Counted from the stretch's first letter, positions 16,459 to 24,992 are shown. The stretch: DNA of 64,000 nucleotides from Chryseobacterium sp. JUb7 (GCF_024806495.1 NZ_JANUFF010000011.1:104450-168449), one strand, 5' to 3'. Numbers and translations are program-made. The notes: generated from the sequence alone by a model not told the origin.

Positions 16459-16893
16459 ATGGAAAATTCAAAATCTTTAAAACTAGAAAATCAAATTTGT
16501 TTCCCGCTTTATGTGATTGCAAAGGAGATTACTGGACTTTACCGTCCGTTTCTTGATGAGCTCGACATCACCTACCCCCAATATCTTGTTATGATGATAT
16601 TATGGGAAAATGATGGGCTTGCTGTCAACAATATCGGGGAAAAATTATACCTCGATAGTGGAACATTGACTCCGCTTTTAAAAAGATTGGAAGCTAAAGG
16701 ATTTATCCAGCGAAAAAGAAAAAAAGAAGATGAAAGAGTGGTTGAAGTCTTCATTACAGAATCCGGAAGAGCTCTTCAGCAAAAAGCTTGTGAGATTCCG
16801 GGGAAGATTCATAATAAAATAGATGTCACTCCGGAAGACTGGATTGAACTGAAAGAAAGTGTTCAAAAAATATTAAGCAAAATAGAAAAATAA
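16459..16893 (+). CDS. ohrR: MarR-family transcriptional regulator, OhrR type
   Basis: 144-residue winged-helix repressor. Cys14 in NQICFPLY matches the conserved peroxide-sensing Cys of OhrR, whose oxidation releases DNA. The DNA-binding region is seen as NNIGEKLYLDSGTLTPLLKRLEAKGFIQRKRKKEDERVVE, with the wing at KKEDERV. The ohr gene follows with no gap (TAA then ATG). Expected target is its own cluster, possibly through the inverted repeat at 15740-15755. Confidence 0.92.
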   Translation: MENSKSLKLENQICFPLYVIAKEITGLYRPFLDELDITYPQYLVMMILWENDGLAVNNIGEKLYLDSGTLTPLLKRLEAKGFIQRKRKKEDERVVEVFITESGRALQQKACEIPGKIHNKIDVTPEDWIELKESVQKILSKIEK

Positions 16894-17316
16894 ATGAAAA
16901 CCTTATATACAACTAAAGTAACTGCACATGGAGGCAGAAACGGCAAAGTAAAAAGTGAAAACGGAATTCTTGATCTTGAAGTGAGAATGCCTAAAGCCCT
17001 GGGCGGTGCCAATGATGACTTTACAAACCCAGAAATGCTTTTTGCAGCAGGATATTCGGCCTGTTTTGACAGTGCGTTAAACCGAGTGATCAGTTTATCA
17101 AAAATACAAACCGGAGAAACCACTGTAGCAGCGCAGGTAAGCATCGGTCAGATTGAAAACGGCGGCTTCGGATTGGCTGTGGAACTGGATGTAAATATTC
17201 CCGGAGTTTCAATAGAAGAAGCACAGTCTCTAACTGAAAAAGCTCACGAAATCTGTCCGTATTCTAATGCAACAAGAAATAATATTGAAGTAAAGCTGTC
17301 TGTCACGAATAACTAA
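16894..17316 (+). CDS. ohr: Organic hydroperoxide resistance protein (Ohr/OsmC family)
   Basis: Thiol peroxidase that reduces organic and lipid hydroperoxides, using lipoylated proteins as electron source in known members. 140 residues, normal length. Both catalytic cysteines are present: Cys57 (GYSACFDSAL) and Cys121 (ICPYSNATRNN). Directly behind ohrR, ending at a terminator. The subfamily call of Ohr rather than OsmC rests on the adjacent OhrR and on the VTAHGGRNGKVKSENG start. Confidence 0.95.
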   Translation: MKTLYTTKVTAHGGRNGKVKSENGILDLEVRMPKALGGANDDFTNPEMLFAAGYSACFDSALNRVISLSKIQTGETTVAAQVSIGQIENGGFGLAVELDVNIPGVSIEEAQSLTEKAHEICPYSNATRNNIEVKLSVTNN

Positions 17317-17340
17317 GATCCTTTTTATTTAAAAAATATC

Positions 17341-17371
17341 AAATCTGTTTCTTTCTGAAGCAGATTTTTTT
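17341..17371 (+). terminator. Intrinsic terminator after ohr
   Basis: Stem AAATCTGTTTC (17341-17351) with GAAGCAGATTT (17357-17367), 11 pairs including one G-U, 5-nt loop, then T residues to 17371. Confidence 0.85.
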
Positions 17372-17476
17372 GTTTTTTAAAATCAGAAACAGAATTGCAG
17401 TTCTCTGAAAAAAGGCTAATTTTATAAAATTAATCGCAAAACAAAATAACCTACGAAACAATTAAACATTCAGCAG

Positions 17477-17725
17477 ATGAAAGAAGAAAAATTTGTAAAA
17501 TTCAGCGACCAGGAATTATTTGATAAAAGAAAAAGCTTAAAAACTCTTACCATCATCAATGCAGTGCTTATCGGATTTTTAATAGGAATCTCAATTTACG
17601 GGGCTATTAAAAATGGATTTGGCTTTTTTACGTTTTTCCCTCTGATTTTTGTATTTCTATTAATAAAAACGAAATCCGACAGTAAAGAACTCGAAAACGA
17701 AATTAAATCCAGAAATTTAAAATAA
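17477..17725 (+). CDS. Small membrane protein of unknown function
   Basis: 82 residues. Two membrane segments at about residues 22-42 and 47-64 (GFFTFFPLIFVFLLI) separated by a short Gly/Asn turn; N- and C-termini are charged, so both ends probably face the cytosol. Family not recognised. It is an isolated short unit between the ohr terminator and the lactonase gene. Confidence 0.62.
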   Translation: MKEEKFVKFSDQELFDKRKSLKTLTIINAVLIGFLIGISIYGAIKNGFGFFTFFPLIFVFLLIKTKSDSKELENEIKSRNLK

Positions 17726-17777
17726 GTAAAAGCCTCAGTTTTTTTTGTTAAACTCTTATTATTTTCAACTTATCGTT

Positions 17778-18899
17778 TTGAAAAAGATTCTTACAGCAAC
17801 CATTACAATCTGTACTTTCCTAAACTTCTATACTCAAAATACATATGCTTTCTTCGGTTCATTCAATCGGGATAAGAATCTGGAAGGAATTTATGTTTAT
17901 GAATTAGATACCATTAAAGGAAAATTATCAAAGATAGCTTCCTACAAAGGTATTTTAAACCCTTCGTTTATCACTTTATCACCCAATGGAAAATACATAT
18001 TCGCCTGCACGGAAAGTAAAACAAAAAATGCAGGAAGTGTAAGCAGTTTCGAATTCGATCGGAAAAATAAGACTTTAAATTTCATCAATAAGCAAAAAAG
18101 TGGTGGAGAAAACCCGGTTTATCTGACTGCGCACAAAAATGGAAAATGGCTGGTGAACGGAAATTACACAGAGGGAAGTGTCTCCGTTTATCCTATTTCA
18201 GAAAACGGAAATATTGAACCGTACATCCAAAATTTTCAATTTTCAGAAGGAAGTGTAAATCCAGGTAGACAGGAACGTGCACACATCCACTCCACTGTTT
18301 TTTCTCCTGATTTTGATTATATCTTTTTTCCTGATTTGGGAGCTGATAAAATAAGAGCTTATCAATTTAACAGTGAAAATAAAGAGCCTTTACAACCGGC
18401 AGAAATTCCTTTTACCAAAACAACTTCAGGAAGCGGACCAAGACATTTCAGCTTTCATCCCAACGGAAAATTTGCTTATTGTATTGAAGAAATGGGAGGA
18501 GCTATAAGTGCTTATTCCTACGAAAATGGAAAACTGGACAATATTCAAAGAATATATACCCATTCTGAAAAATATAAAGAAGATTTTGAAAGTTCTGATA
18601 TTCATATTTCGCCTGACGGAAAGTTTTTGTATGCATCTAATCGTGGATACGAAAATAATATCGCGATATTTTCCATTCAAAATAATGGAACATTAAAAAT
18701 AATTGCCTACCAATCGGTAAAAGGAAAACATCCAAGAGTTTTCGGACTTGATCCCAGCGGAAAATTTTTAATAGCAACCAATGCACAAAGTGGAACAGTA
18801 GTCGTATTTAAGAGAAATTCTGAGACCGGTTTATTGAAAAAAGCAGGAAAGAAAACCAGAATCAGGCAAGTTTCCTGCGTACAGATCAGAAAGTATTAA
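17778..18899 (+). CDS. Exported lactonase-family beta-propeller protein
   Basis: About 373 residues. The TTG at 17778 is chosen as start because it begins a normal signal peptide (KKILTATITICTFLNFYTQNTYA); there is no ATG nearby. The mature part is a seven-bladed propeller of the 6-phosphogluconolactonase-like (Pgl/YbhE) family: repeated blocks HISPDGKFLYASNRG, FHPNGKFAYCIEE, LSPNGKYIFACTE and FGLDPSGKFLIATN are plain. An export signal argues against the classic pentose-phosphate role; extracytoplasmic sugar-lactone hydrolysis is possible but not shown. Confidence 0.85.
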   Translation: MKKILTATITICTFLNFYTQNTYAFFGSFNRDKNLEGIYVYELDTIKGKLSKIASYKGILNPSFITLSPNGKYIFACTESKTKNAGSVSSFEFDRKNKTLNFINKQKSGGENPVYLTAHKNGKWLVNGNYTEGSVSVYPISENGNIEPYIQNFQFSEGSVNPGRQERAHIHSTVFSPDFDYIFFPDLGADKIRAYQFNSENKEPLQPAEIPFTKTTSGSGPRHFSFHPNGKFAYCIEEMGGAISAYSYENGKLDNIQRIYTHSEKYKEDFESSDIHISPDGKFLYASNRGYENNIAIFSIQNNGTLKIIAYQSVKGKHPRVFGLDPSGKFLIATNAQSGTVVVFKRNSETGLLKKAGKKTRIRQVSCVQIRKY

Positions 18900-18957
18900 A
18901 ATGTAAACAGAAAATGTCCTCATTATTGGGTTCATCACTACTAAATATAATCTACCA

Positions 18958-19542
18958 ATGAAGAGAATTGAAAATATATTGGTTCTATTTTTACTGTATA
19001 ACTGCTCTAAAAACAAGCATGAGAATACTCGCACGTTTTTAAATTCTAAAAATGATTTTAGCGTATCTGCATTTGAAAAAAAACTGAATTATGTGAAGGG
19101 CAATGATTCGTTAGAAATTCCTCCGGCTATATATGATAAGAGATTAAATAAAGATTATCTGAATGGTGCTTTTCATTTTTTAATATTGAATAAAGATAAT
19201 TCTTACTATGCTATAGATTCAACCAGATTATTTCCTTTAATGTGTGGAAACCGGTCTGAGTTTTCAAAACAGGACTCCATTAATTTCATCAGAGAAAGTA
19301 CTACTCATATTCAAAAATTAAAGCCTATAAAAACAGCTGAAATAATTAAAATTTTAAAACAGAATCAAAATACGATTGTCAATGCAGACCATATAAATCC
19401 TTTAAATATTTCTTTTGCCCTTAAAAATGATATATTGCAAGGTTCTGCTATGTATGATATTATTAATTTCATGGAAAACAATGGTATGAAATTATACACC
19501 ATTCGAAGAATGAACGAGTACGAAATAACGAAAACTAAATAA
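18958..19542 (+). CDS. Putative lipoprotein of unknown function
   Basis: 194 residues. The N-terminus (MKRIENILVLFLLYNCSKNK) fits a short lipoprotein signal with Cys16. The remainder has no recognised domain. It starts 58 nt after the lactonase on the same strand and ends 11 nt before the convergent deformylase-like gene. Codon use and base composition look like its neighbours. Confidence 0.62.
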   Translation: MKRIENILVLFLLYNCSKNKHENTRTFLNSKNDFSVSAFEKKLNYVKGNDSLEIPPAIYDKRLNKDYLNGAFHFLILNKDNSYYAIDSTRLFPLMCGNRSEFSKQDSINFIRESTTHIQKLKPIKTAEIIKILKQNQNTIVNADHINPLNISFALKNDILQGSAMYDIINFMENNGMKLYTIRRMNEYEITKTK

Positions 19543-19553
19543 AATTACACTCA

Positions 19554-20183
19554 TCATCTCGTCATCGATTCACTTTTCTTAAAGGCATCCACTTTTTTGT
19601 AAGAATTATTTTTCTCTTTTTCTTTCTTATCAGAAATTAAAATACCGAAAAGATGGTCGATCTCATGCTGGAAAATTACGGCTGTAAAACCTTCTACAAT
19701 TTCCGAGTATTTCTGACCTTTCAAATCCACATATTCCAGTTGAATTACCTTACTTCTATAAAACTGATCTCTGAATTCAGGAATTGATAAGTCACCTTCC
19801 GGACCCAAATTCTGTAATTCGGATCTCCAGACGATCACAGGATTCAAGAAATATTCTAATGGCTCGCCTTCTTTGTCAAAACGCTGAACCCAGATAATTT
19901 TTCTGTTAATTCCCACCTGAGGAGCTGCTATACCTACTCCACCATCTGTTGAGAGAAGAGATTCTTTCATTCTTTTAACTAAAACTGCCGTGTTTTTGTC
20001 CAGGGGATCTATTTCTGTCGAGAGACTCAATAACGTTTTATGTTGATTCTCATCTGTCGTCTGATAAATCGGTAACGCAGAATTTACGTCGCCTTGATTG
20101 ATAATGGAAATCTCATTGGAAGTCAGTTTCTGAGCATGAATTAACCCTATAAAAAGGATAAATAAAAGGGATAGCTTTTTCAT
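19554..20183 (-). CDS. Exported peptide deformylase-like protein with altered metal ligand
   Basis: 209 residues. It begins with a signal peptide (MKKLSLLFILFIGLIHAQ), unlike the cytosolic enzyme that removes formyl groups from new proteins. All three deformylase motifs are present: GVGIAAPQ at 82-89, EGDLS at 129-133 and QHEIDH at 172-177. In standard enzymes motif 2 is EGCLS, whose Cys binds the metal; here it is Asp131. His173 and His177 could still bind a metal. The protein may act on an exported substrate or have lost deformylase activity. The housekeeping def gene is expected elsewhere in the genome. Confidence 0.85.
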   Translation of the reverse strand: MKKLSLLFILFIGLIHAQKLTSNEISIINQGDVNSALPIYQTTDENQHKTLLSLSTEIDPLDKNTAVLVKRMKESLLSTDGGVGIAAPQVGINRKIIWVQRFDKEGEPLEYFLNPVIVWRSELQNLGPEGDLSIPEFRDQFYRSKVIQLEYVDLKGQKYSEIVEGFTAVIFQHEIDHLFGILISDKKEKEKNNSYKKVDAFKKSESMTR

Positions 20184-20229
20184 TTCTTGGAGAATGTTTT
20201 ACAAATATAATTAATGTCTTTTACATATG

Positions 20230-20312
20230 AAGGCTTCGACTTCGCTCAGCCTGACAGTGAATAATACTACGAATAGTATTAGCGTTGTCAGGCTGAGCGG
20301 GGTCGAAGCCTT
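20230..20312. repeat. Long inverted repeat of a dispersed intergenic family
   Basis: Arms of 27 nt (20230-20256 and 20286-20312) that match except for two positions which would form G-U pairs in one strand. They contain GGCTTCGAC and GCTCAGCCTGACA. The centre also folds (AATACTA/TAGTATT). It lies between two minus-strand genes and could stop transcription from the ChaN-like gene. Related half-copies are at 21293-21377 and near 49763-49790. Confidence 0.8.
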
Positions 20313-20329
20313 TATTAATGATAGAAAAT

Positions 20330-21202
20330 CTAATAGGTTTTCGTCATATCAGTCGGAATAATCAGATTGAAATCCGTTGGAATATAATCTTTTTCAGGAA
20401 CCTTTAGTTCAGGATTTTCAGATTCAAAAACAGAGATCACTGCCATTTTAAGATTTGGATTTTTCTGTTTAATGTACCAATAAATTCCTCCAAATTCTTT
20501 GCTGTGGTAATTTCCGTTGTAATGAATAAACGTTTTTCCAGTCTGAAAATTTTTCAGAATAGATTCCGCCATTGTTGCGTCTTTGGTGGCCTGAGCCGAA
20601 ATAAAATTCATCACTTTTGTTCCGTCCGCGTGGTCACCCATCATGGCTTTCATTTCAGGATAACCAGGAGTGTCCAACGTAACTTTTATGGGTAATTGAG
20701 CGATGTAAGATTTATCTTTTTCAGTTAAATTATTCAAAGATTCCAACCCTTCTTTTGCCGTCTGAGATGCATATCTTCTTGGAATGTTGGTGGCTATAAA
20801 GTTCAGTTTCTTTGTTTTAGCAAAATCGACCAACGGTTTATAATCTGTTGCATAATTATTCCATAGCCGCGCTGAATCTTTTAAAGTTTTAGCATCAAAC
20901 TTTCCGTTTAAATATTGGTTTAACTGAGGCTGATTATCTCTTTCAAACATTTCAGCCCCCAAAATAAGCTGTCCGTTTTTCTGTGCAAACAAAGCCTCCG
21001 TAATCTTCAACTGAAGCCAGTGATTGATCGAACTGTTATGATTTTCACCAAAGAAAACCACATCATAATCCGCCAGTTCTTTAACCAATTTTTCAGTCTT
21101 GATTTCTTTTCCTTTTTTATCATAAAACTGATAAGCTTTAAAGTTTTGAGCACTTAATGAGCAAAAACCGGCAAGCAATATCGCGATGAATATATTTTTC
21201 AT
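20330..21202 (-). CDS. ChaN-family (haem-binding Tiki-like) exported protein
   Basis: 290 residues with signal peptide MKNIFIAILLAGFCSLSAQ. The ChaN/Tiki domain is marked by GENH at 52-55, GAEMFERD near 82-89, and a late block HYNGNYHSKEFGG with several His residues. ChaN of Campylobacter binds haem at the outer membrane, and related proteins sit in iron-uptake loci; here the neighbour to the right is a complete haem uptake operon, which supports a haem role. It is separated from hmuS by 294 nt with a terminator, so it is expressed separately. Confidence 0.86.
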   Translation of the reverse strand: MKNIFIAILLAGFCSLSAQNFKAYQFYDKKGKEIKTEKLVKELADYDVVFFGENHNSSINHWLQLKITEALFAQKNGQLILGAEMFERDNQPQLNQYLNGKFDAKTLKDSARLWNNYATDYKPLVDFAKTKKLNFIATNIPRRYASQTAKEGLESLNNLTEKDKSYIAQLPIKVTLDTPGYPEMKAMMGDHADGTKVMNFISAQATKDATMAESILKNFQTGKTFIHYNGNYHSKEFGGIYWYIKQKNPNLKMAVISVFESENPELKVPEKDYIPTDFNLIIPTDMTKTY

Positions 21203-21234
21203 TTTATTATAGTTTTTATTTAACGTAAAGGTCG

Positions 21235-21242
21235 CAAATTTA
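21235..21242 (-). promoter_or_regulatory. Candidate -7 box for the ChaN-like gene
   Basis: On the minus strand TAAATTTG followed by C, a perfect TAnnTTTGC, 32 nt upstream of the ATG at 21202. No TTG at normal spacing. Confidence 0.4.
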
Positions 21243-21292
21243 CCCCGTTAAAACATTTAGAGTTGCATAAAGAAATGTACACAGGTTTCGAG

Positions 21293-21377
21293 AGCCTCAG
21301 CCTGACAAACCAACTGTTTAAACCCTTAATCTATCTTCATTTCAACAGATAATATCAACGTTTGTCATGCTGAGCCT
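21293..21377. repeat. Inverted repeat related to the element at 20230
   Basis: Arms of 18 nt, 21293-21310 (with CTCAGCCTGACA) and 21360-21377, match at 16 positions; centre of about 49 nt. Same core words as the repeat at 20230-20312 but more degraded. Confidence 0.6.
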
Positions 21378-21443
21378 GTGGAAATAATTTTTAAATAAAG
21401 AAATAGTAACATTTGATTTACGATGATATAAATTCAGAATTTA

Positions 21444-21478
21444 TAAAAAAAGCCGCCTTGAAAATACAAAACGGCCTT
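21444..21478 (-). terminator. Terminator at the end of the haem operon
   Basis: On the minus strand AAGGCCG ... CGGCTTTTTTT, a short GC stem with one bulged base and a run of T, 19 nt after the hmuS stop codon. Confidence 0.6.
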
Positions 21479-21496
21479 ATAAAATCATCTAATTAT

Positions 21497-22525
21497 TTAT
21501 TTTTCTAAATCTGCTACAAGGTCTTTCCACTCTTGTAACTCAGGAATTCCCGGTTTTCTTTTTCCGAAGAACTGAACGATAAAATCACCTTCGTTATTAA
21601 AAACTTCGATGGCTGTTACCTCACCATCTTCCGTTGGTTTTTTAACGATCCATGCTTCAGCGATTTTCGTTACATCAAGGTGCAAATTGAAATCAGGATC
21701 CATTACATTGAACCACTGTTGGTGCCAAAGTGTTTTTTTTACATTTCCGGTATGGATCTGGATAATTCCTCTGTTTCCAACGAAAATCATGATTGGAAGT
21801 TGTTTTTCAGAAGCATCTTCTAAAACGTTTACCACTTTGGAGCTGTCGATCTTCTTTGTGAAACCTTCCGGAGCCAATCTCAAAGCCTGCGTTCTGCTCA
21901 CACCGAATTTTCTTGTCATCATGAAGAAATCGTGTGTATCCTTCAGTTCTGTCCATGCTTTTTGGAAACCTTCAACATCAATTTCGGAATCTGCTTTTTC
22001 ACCAGCTTTCGGAGCTACAGTTTCTAATTCTAATGTAGAATTTTGCTCATCAGCTTTAAATTTCTCAACAATAACGTCGAAAGCAGCGTCATTGCTGTCT
22101 TTTGTTAAGTAAATTTTGTGTAACGCCAAACCATCTTTTCCGAAGAACTGAAGGCTTTTTTTGTCACCTTCCACAACACCAAAAGCGAATTTCCAATGGT
22201 TTAGGAAAATTCTCAAATCGATGTCTTCCCCTACAAAAAGTTGAGCGTGAGGACTGCTGAAATCACCGTTCAGGTAAGTTCCCTTTCTCTCGTGAACGCA
22301 TTCGTCGTTACGTGTAAGAGCCATCACTTTTCCTAACTGTTCAGCTTCTGTTAAAATATCTTTAAATTCAGGTTTAAGGATAGTAACTCCTTCACCTACG
22401 TTTGTTGCCAATAATTCAGCCTCGCTTACGCCAAGTTGATCAGCTGCATTTCTAATTCTTAAATGCGGATTTTCAGCTTTCAGAGCTTCCCATTTTTCTT
22501 TCAAATCATTAACTAATGTGCTCAT
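21497..22525 (-). CDS. hmuS: Haem-degrading/haem-carrier protein, HmuS/HemS family
   Basis: Cytosolic protein of 342 residues that binds or breaks down imported haem to free iron. It has the two-fold repeated HemS/ChuS architecture: the first half starts at LKEKWEALKAENPHLRIRNAADQLGVSEAEL and the second at FQKAWTELKDTHDFFMMTRKFGVSRTQAL, with the matched LALHKIYL and GNRGIIQIHTG blocks. Last gene of the operon, 4 nt after the methyltransferase. Whether it truly degrades haem or only carries it differs among family members. Confidence 0.93.
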   Translation of the reverse strand: MSTLVNDLKEKWEALKAENPHLRIRNAADQLGVSEAELLATNVGEGVTILKPEFKDILTEAEQLGKVMALTRNDECVHERKGTYLNGDFSSPHAQLFVGEDIDLRIFLNHWKFAFGVVEGDKKSLQFFGKDGLALHKIYLTKDSNDAAFDVIVEKFKADEQNSTLELETVAPKAGEKADSEIDVEGFQKAWTELKDTHDFFMMTRKFGVSRTQALRLAPEGFTKKIDSSKVVNVLEDASEKQLPIMIFVGNRGIIQIHTGNVKKTLWHQQWFNVMDPDFNLHLDVTKIAEAWIVKKPTEDGEVTAIEVFNNEGDFIVQFFGKRKPGIPELQEWKDLVADLEK

Positions 22526-22529
22526 TATT

Positions 22530-23180
22530 TTATTTTTTTATGGTTAAAACTGTATAATTTCTTGTCATTGTTTCGTCTCCGGTTTTACTTTTCACCTGCT
22601 CTTCTTTTTCGGAGATTTTCATTCTTTTAAAATGGCTTTTGGAAACTGTCTCTTCCATTTCATCTGTATTGTACAACGTAAAATCGAACTGTGTGAAAGG
22701 TAACTTCTCCATGAAATCTCTCTGTCCGAAAGTGAGAACAAAAGTTCCGCTATCTTTCAAAACTCTGTAAATTTCATTTAAATATTCAATCGGTTGCTCC
22801 CAGAAATAAACCGTGTTTACGGTAAATATTTTGTCGAAAGTTTGATCTTCAAAAGGTAATTTTGTTCCTTCATACAACACAAAATTCGCCTGATTTTTAA
22901 ATTCTTCATTCAATCTTTTGGCTTCATGATGCATGGTTTCAGAAATATCAATTCCTGTATATTTTACGTTTTGAGCTTTATTTAAAATACTTTTAACGTG
23001 AGCTGCGTTTCCATGACCTATTTCAAGAACCATTTCATCGTCTTCAATTAAAAGTGTTTTAATGCTTTCCAGCGTCATTCCGATGTTGGTAGCATTCATC
23101 ATTTCACCAATTTCAATTCCTTTTTCTCCTTGAGGATTGGCTAAATTTTGAGCTAATATTTTTAAGTCTTCTCTTTCCAT
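22530..23180 (-). CDS. Class I SAM-dependent methyltransferase within the haem operon
   Basis: 216 residues, Methyltransf_11-type Rossmann fold. SAM-binding motif I is VLEIGHGNAAHV, motif II YTGIDISETM, then LPFEDQTFDKIFTVNTVYFWEQP and a late EIYRVLKDSGTFVLTFGQRD block. It is packed between hmuV (1-nt gap) and hmuS (4-nt gap), so it is certainly co-transcribed with haem transport and degradation genes. The substrate is unknown; a haem breakdown product or a tetrapyrrole is conceivable. Generic members of this fold also include small-molecule methylases, so the role is open. Confidence 0.85.
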   Translation of the reverse strand: MEREDLKILAQNLANPQGEKGIEIGEMMNATNIGMTLESIKTLLIEDDEMVLEIGHGNAAHVKSILNKAQNVKYTGIDISETMHHEAKRLNEEFKNQANFVLYEGTKLPFEDQTFDKIFTVNTVYFWEQPIEYLNEIYRVLKDSGTFVLTFGQRDFMEKLPFTQFDFTLYNTDEMEETVSKSHFKRMKISEKEEQVKSKTGDETMTRNYTVLTIKK

Positions 23181-23181
23181 A

Positions 23182-23952
23182 TTATCCGAAAATAATCATT
23201 GGGTTATTAGTGATTGGATGTGGGCAAATCGTACAAGGAAAATTGTATGCTTGGCTAATATTTTCAGCCGTGAAAACCTCATCAGGCGTTCCGTAAGCAG
23301 CGACTCTCCCCGATTTCATTAATAATATTTTATCTGCAAACTGAGCAGCAAGATTTAGATCATGCAACACCACAATCGCAGAATTTGTATTTTCAGTAAA
23401 GTTTTTAATGATTTCCAGTGCTTTGTATTGATGTTTAACATCCAGATTATTCAAAGGTTCATCAAGAAAAACCAGTTTATGGGTAATTTCATTCTCGAGC
23501 TGCACCATGACTCTCGAAAGATGTACACGCTGTTTTTCACCGCCCGACAGCGTATTATATTCTCTGTCTTTGAGATGGAAAACTTCAGTTTCGTGCATTC
23601 TTTTGTTGACAGCATCAAAATCTTCTTTTCTGGGCTGAGCATCAAAATAAGGGTAACGTCCCATCATCACAACATCTTTTACCTCAAGAGTAATATCGTT
23701 ACTGTTGTGCTGTGAGAACTTTGCTTTATGTTTTGACAGTTCTCTGATTTCCCAATCGTTCAGAGTTTTATCTTTAAATAAAATTTTCTGTTTTGATTTC
23801 ACCTCATTCGCCAGAACACTCAGTAAGCTTGATTTTCCGGCTCCGTTTGGGCCAACAATCGCCAAAAATTCACCATACCCCAAAGAGACATCAACTTTAT
23901 CCAGAATATGGAACTCTTTATGTTTATAACTGATCTGATGTGCTTTAACCAT
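23182..23952 (-). CDS. hmuV: Haem ABC transporter ATP-binding protein
   Basis: ATPase that powers haem import across the inner membrane, 256 residues. Walker A GPNGAGKSS at 34-42, signature LSGGE at 135-139, Walker B ending in Asp164-Glu165 (LVFLDEP), and the H-loop in VVLHDLNLAAQ. The size and MMGRYPYF block match HmuV/FecE-type proteins. Its start touches the last base of hmuU (coordinates share 23952), so the two subunits are translationally coupled. Confidence 0.94.
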   Translation of the reverse strand: MVKAHQISYKHKEFHILDKVDVSLGYGEFLAIVGPNGAGKSSLLSVLANEVKSKQKILFKDKTLNDWEIRELSKHKAKFSQHNSNDITLEVKDVVMMGRYPYFDAQPRKEDFDAVNKRMHETEVFHLKDREYNTLSGGEKQRVHLSRVMVQLENEITHKLVFLDEPLNNLDVKHQYKALEIIKNFTENTNSAIVVLHDLNLAAQFADKILLMKSGRVAAYGTPDEVFTAENISQAYNFPCTICPHPITNNPMIIFG

Positions 23953-24992
23953 TAGATTGACTTTTTAAATTTCAACAAAATAGCGATAAAAATTGGCGCT
24001 CCCATCATGGCCGTTAAAATTCCGATGGGTAACTCGGAAGGCTGTACAATGCTTCTGCTTATCGTATCTGCCGTCAGTAACAAAACACTTCCGAAAATAG
24101 CTGATAAAGGCAAAATAAAATTGTAATTTGATTTAAATAAAAGTCTTAAAATATAAGGAACAATCAATCCTACAAACCCAATCGTGCCTGAAAAAGCAAC
24201 GCAACTTCCCACCATTAATGATACAATGATTACGATTTGCTTTTTGAGCCTTTCAACATTAATTCCTAAATGCTGAGCATCTTTTTCCCCCAACATCATC
24301 GCATTTAAAGCTTTTCCTTTGGGTAAAAGAATTGCATATGAAAGTATTAAAACTACAGCCAAAACAATGTTTTTCGTCCAGGTTGCAGCTGCTAAACTTC
24401 CCATGTTCCAGAAAGTTAAATCTCTCAACTGTTCATCTTTTGAAATATAAATCAGAAAACCAACAATTGAAAAACCGATGGCTGAAATGGCAACGCCCGA
24501 CAAAAGCATCATCACAACATTCGTTTTTCCTCCGCTTGTGGAAATTCTGTACACCAGCAGCATCGCCAAAAGCGAACCAATGAAAGCTGCAATCCCTACC
24601 AGCGAAAACTGTACTACTTCAGGAAGATACTCTCTGAAATATCCTCCTAAAACAATGGTAATCGCTGCCATTAATGTAGCTCCCGCAGTAAGACCTATCA
24701 AATCTCCTGTTGCTAATGGGTTTCTGAATAATCCCTGCAGACTCGTTCCTGAAACCGACAGCATGCTTCCGATAAGAATTGCCATGATAATTCTGGCTGC
24801 TCTTACGTCCCAAACTACATATTTATCACTTAATGATAAACCCGAATCTCCCTGTATTACTTTTCCTAAAACTTCAAACGCAGATTTACCCCCAAAGTCG
24901 TAAACCCCTGTATTAAGAGACCATACTGCTATGATGACAAGCAGTATGGCACTTATTGTTATATAAAAGTATAATTTACTTTGTGTTTTCAA
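23952..24992 (-). CDS. hmuU: Haem/iron ABC transporter permease (FecCD family)
   Basis: 346 residues with about nine to ten membrane helices, forming a homodimeric channel for haem. Family blocks: RAARIIMAILIGSMLSVSGTSLQGLFRNPLATGDLIGLTAGA near the N-terminus and GTIGFVGLIVPYILR late, the coupling segment that meets the ATPase. The start overlaps the end of hmuT by 17 nt. In order the operon gives binding protein, permease, ATPase, as for most FecBCD-type systems. Confidence 0.94.
   Translation of the reverse strand: MKTQSKLYFYITISAILLVIIAVWSLNTGVYDFGGKSAFEVLGKVIQGDSGLSLSDKYVVWDVRAARIIMAILIGSMLSVSGTSLQGLFRNPLATGDLIGLTAGATLMAAITIVLGGYFREYLPEVVQFSLVGIAAFIGSLLAMLLVYRISTSGGKTNVVMMLLSGVAISAIGFSIVGFLIYISKDEQLRDLTFWNMGSLAAATWTKNIVLAVVLILSYAILLPKGKALNAMMLGEKDAQHLGINVERLKKQIVIIVSLMVGSCVAFSGTIGFVGLIVPYILRLLFKSNYNFILPLSAIFGSVLLLTADTISRSIVQPSELPIGILTAMMGAPIFIAILLKFKKSI

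Noticed and set aside
20230..20312. CRISPR array or phage attachment site at the inverted repeats
   Set aside because: Only one inverted pair, no regularly spaced direct repeats, no integrase or cas gene nearby.
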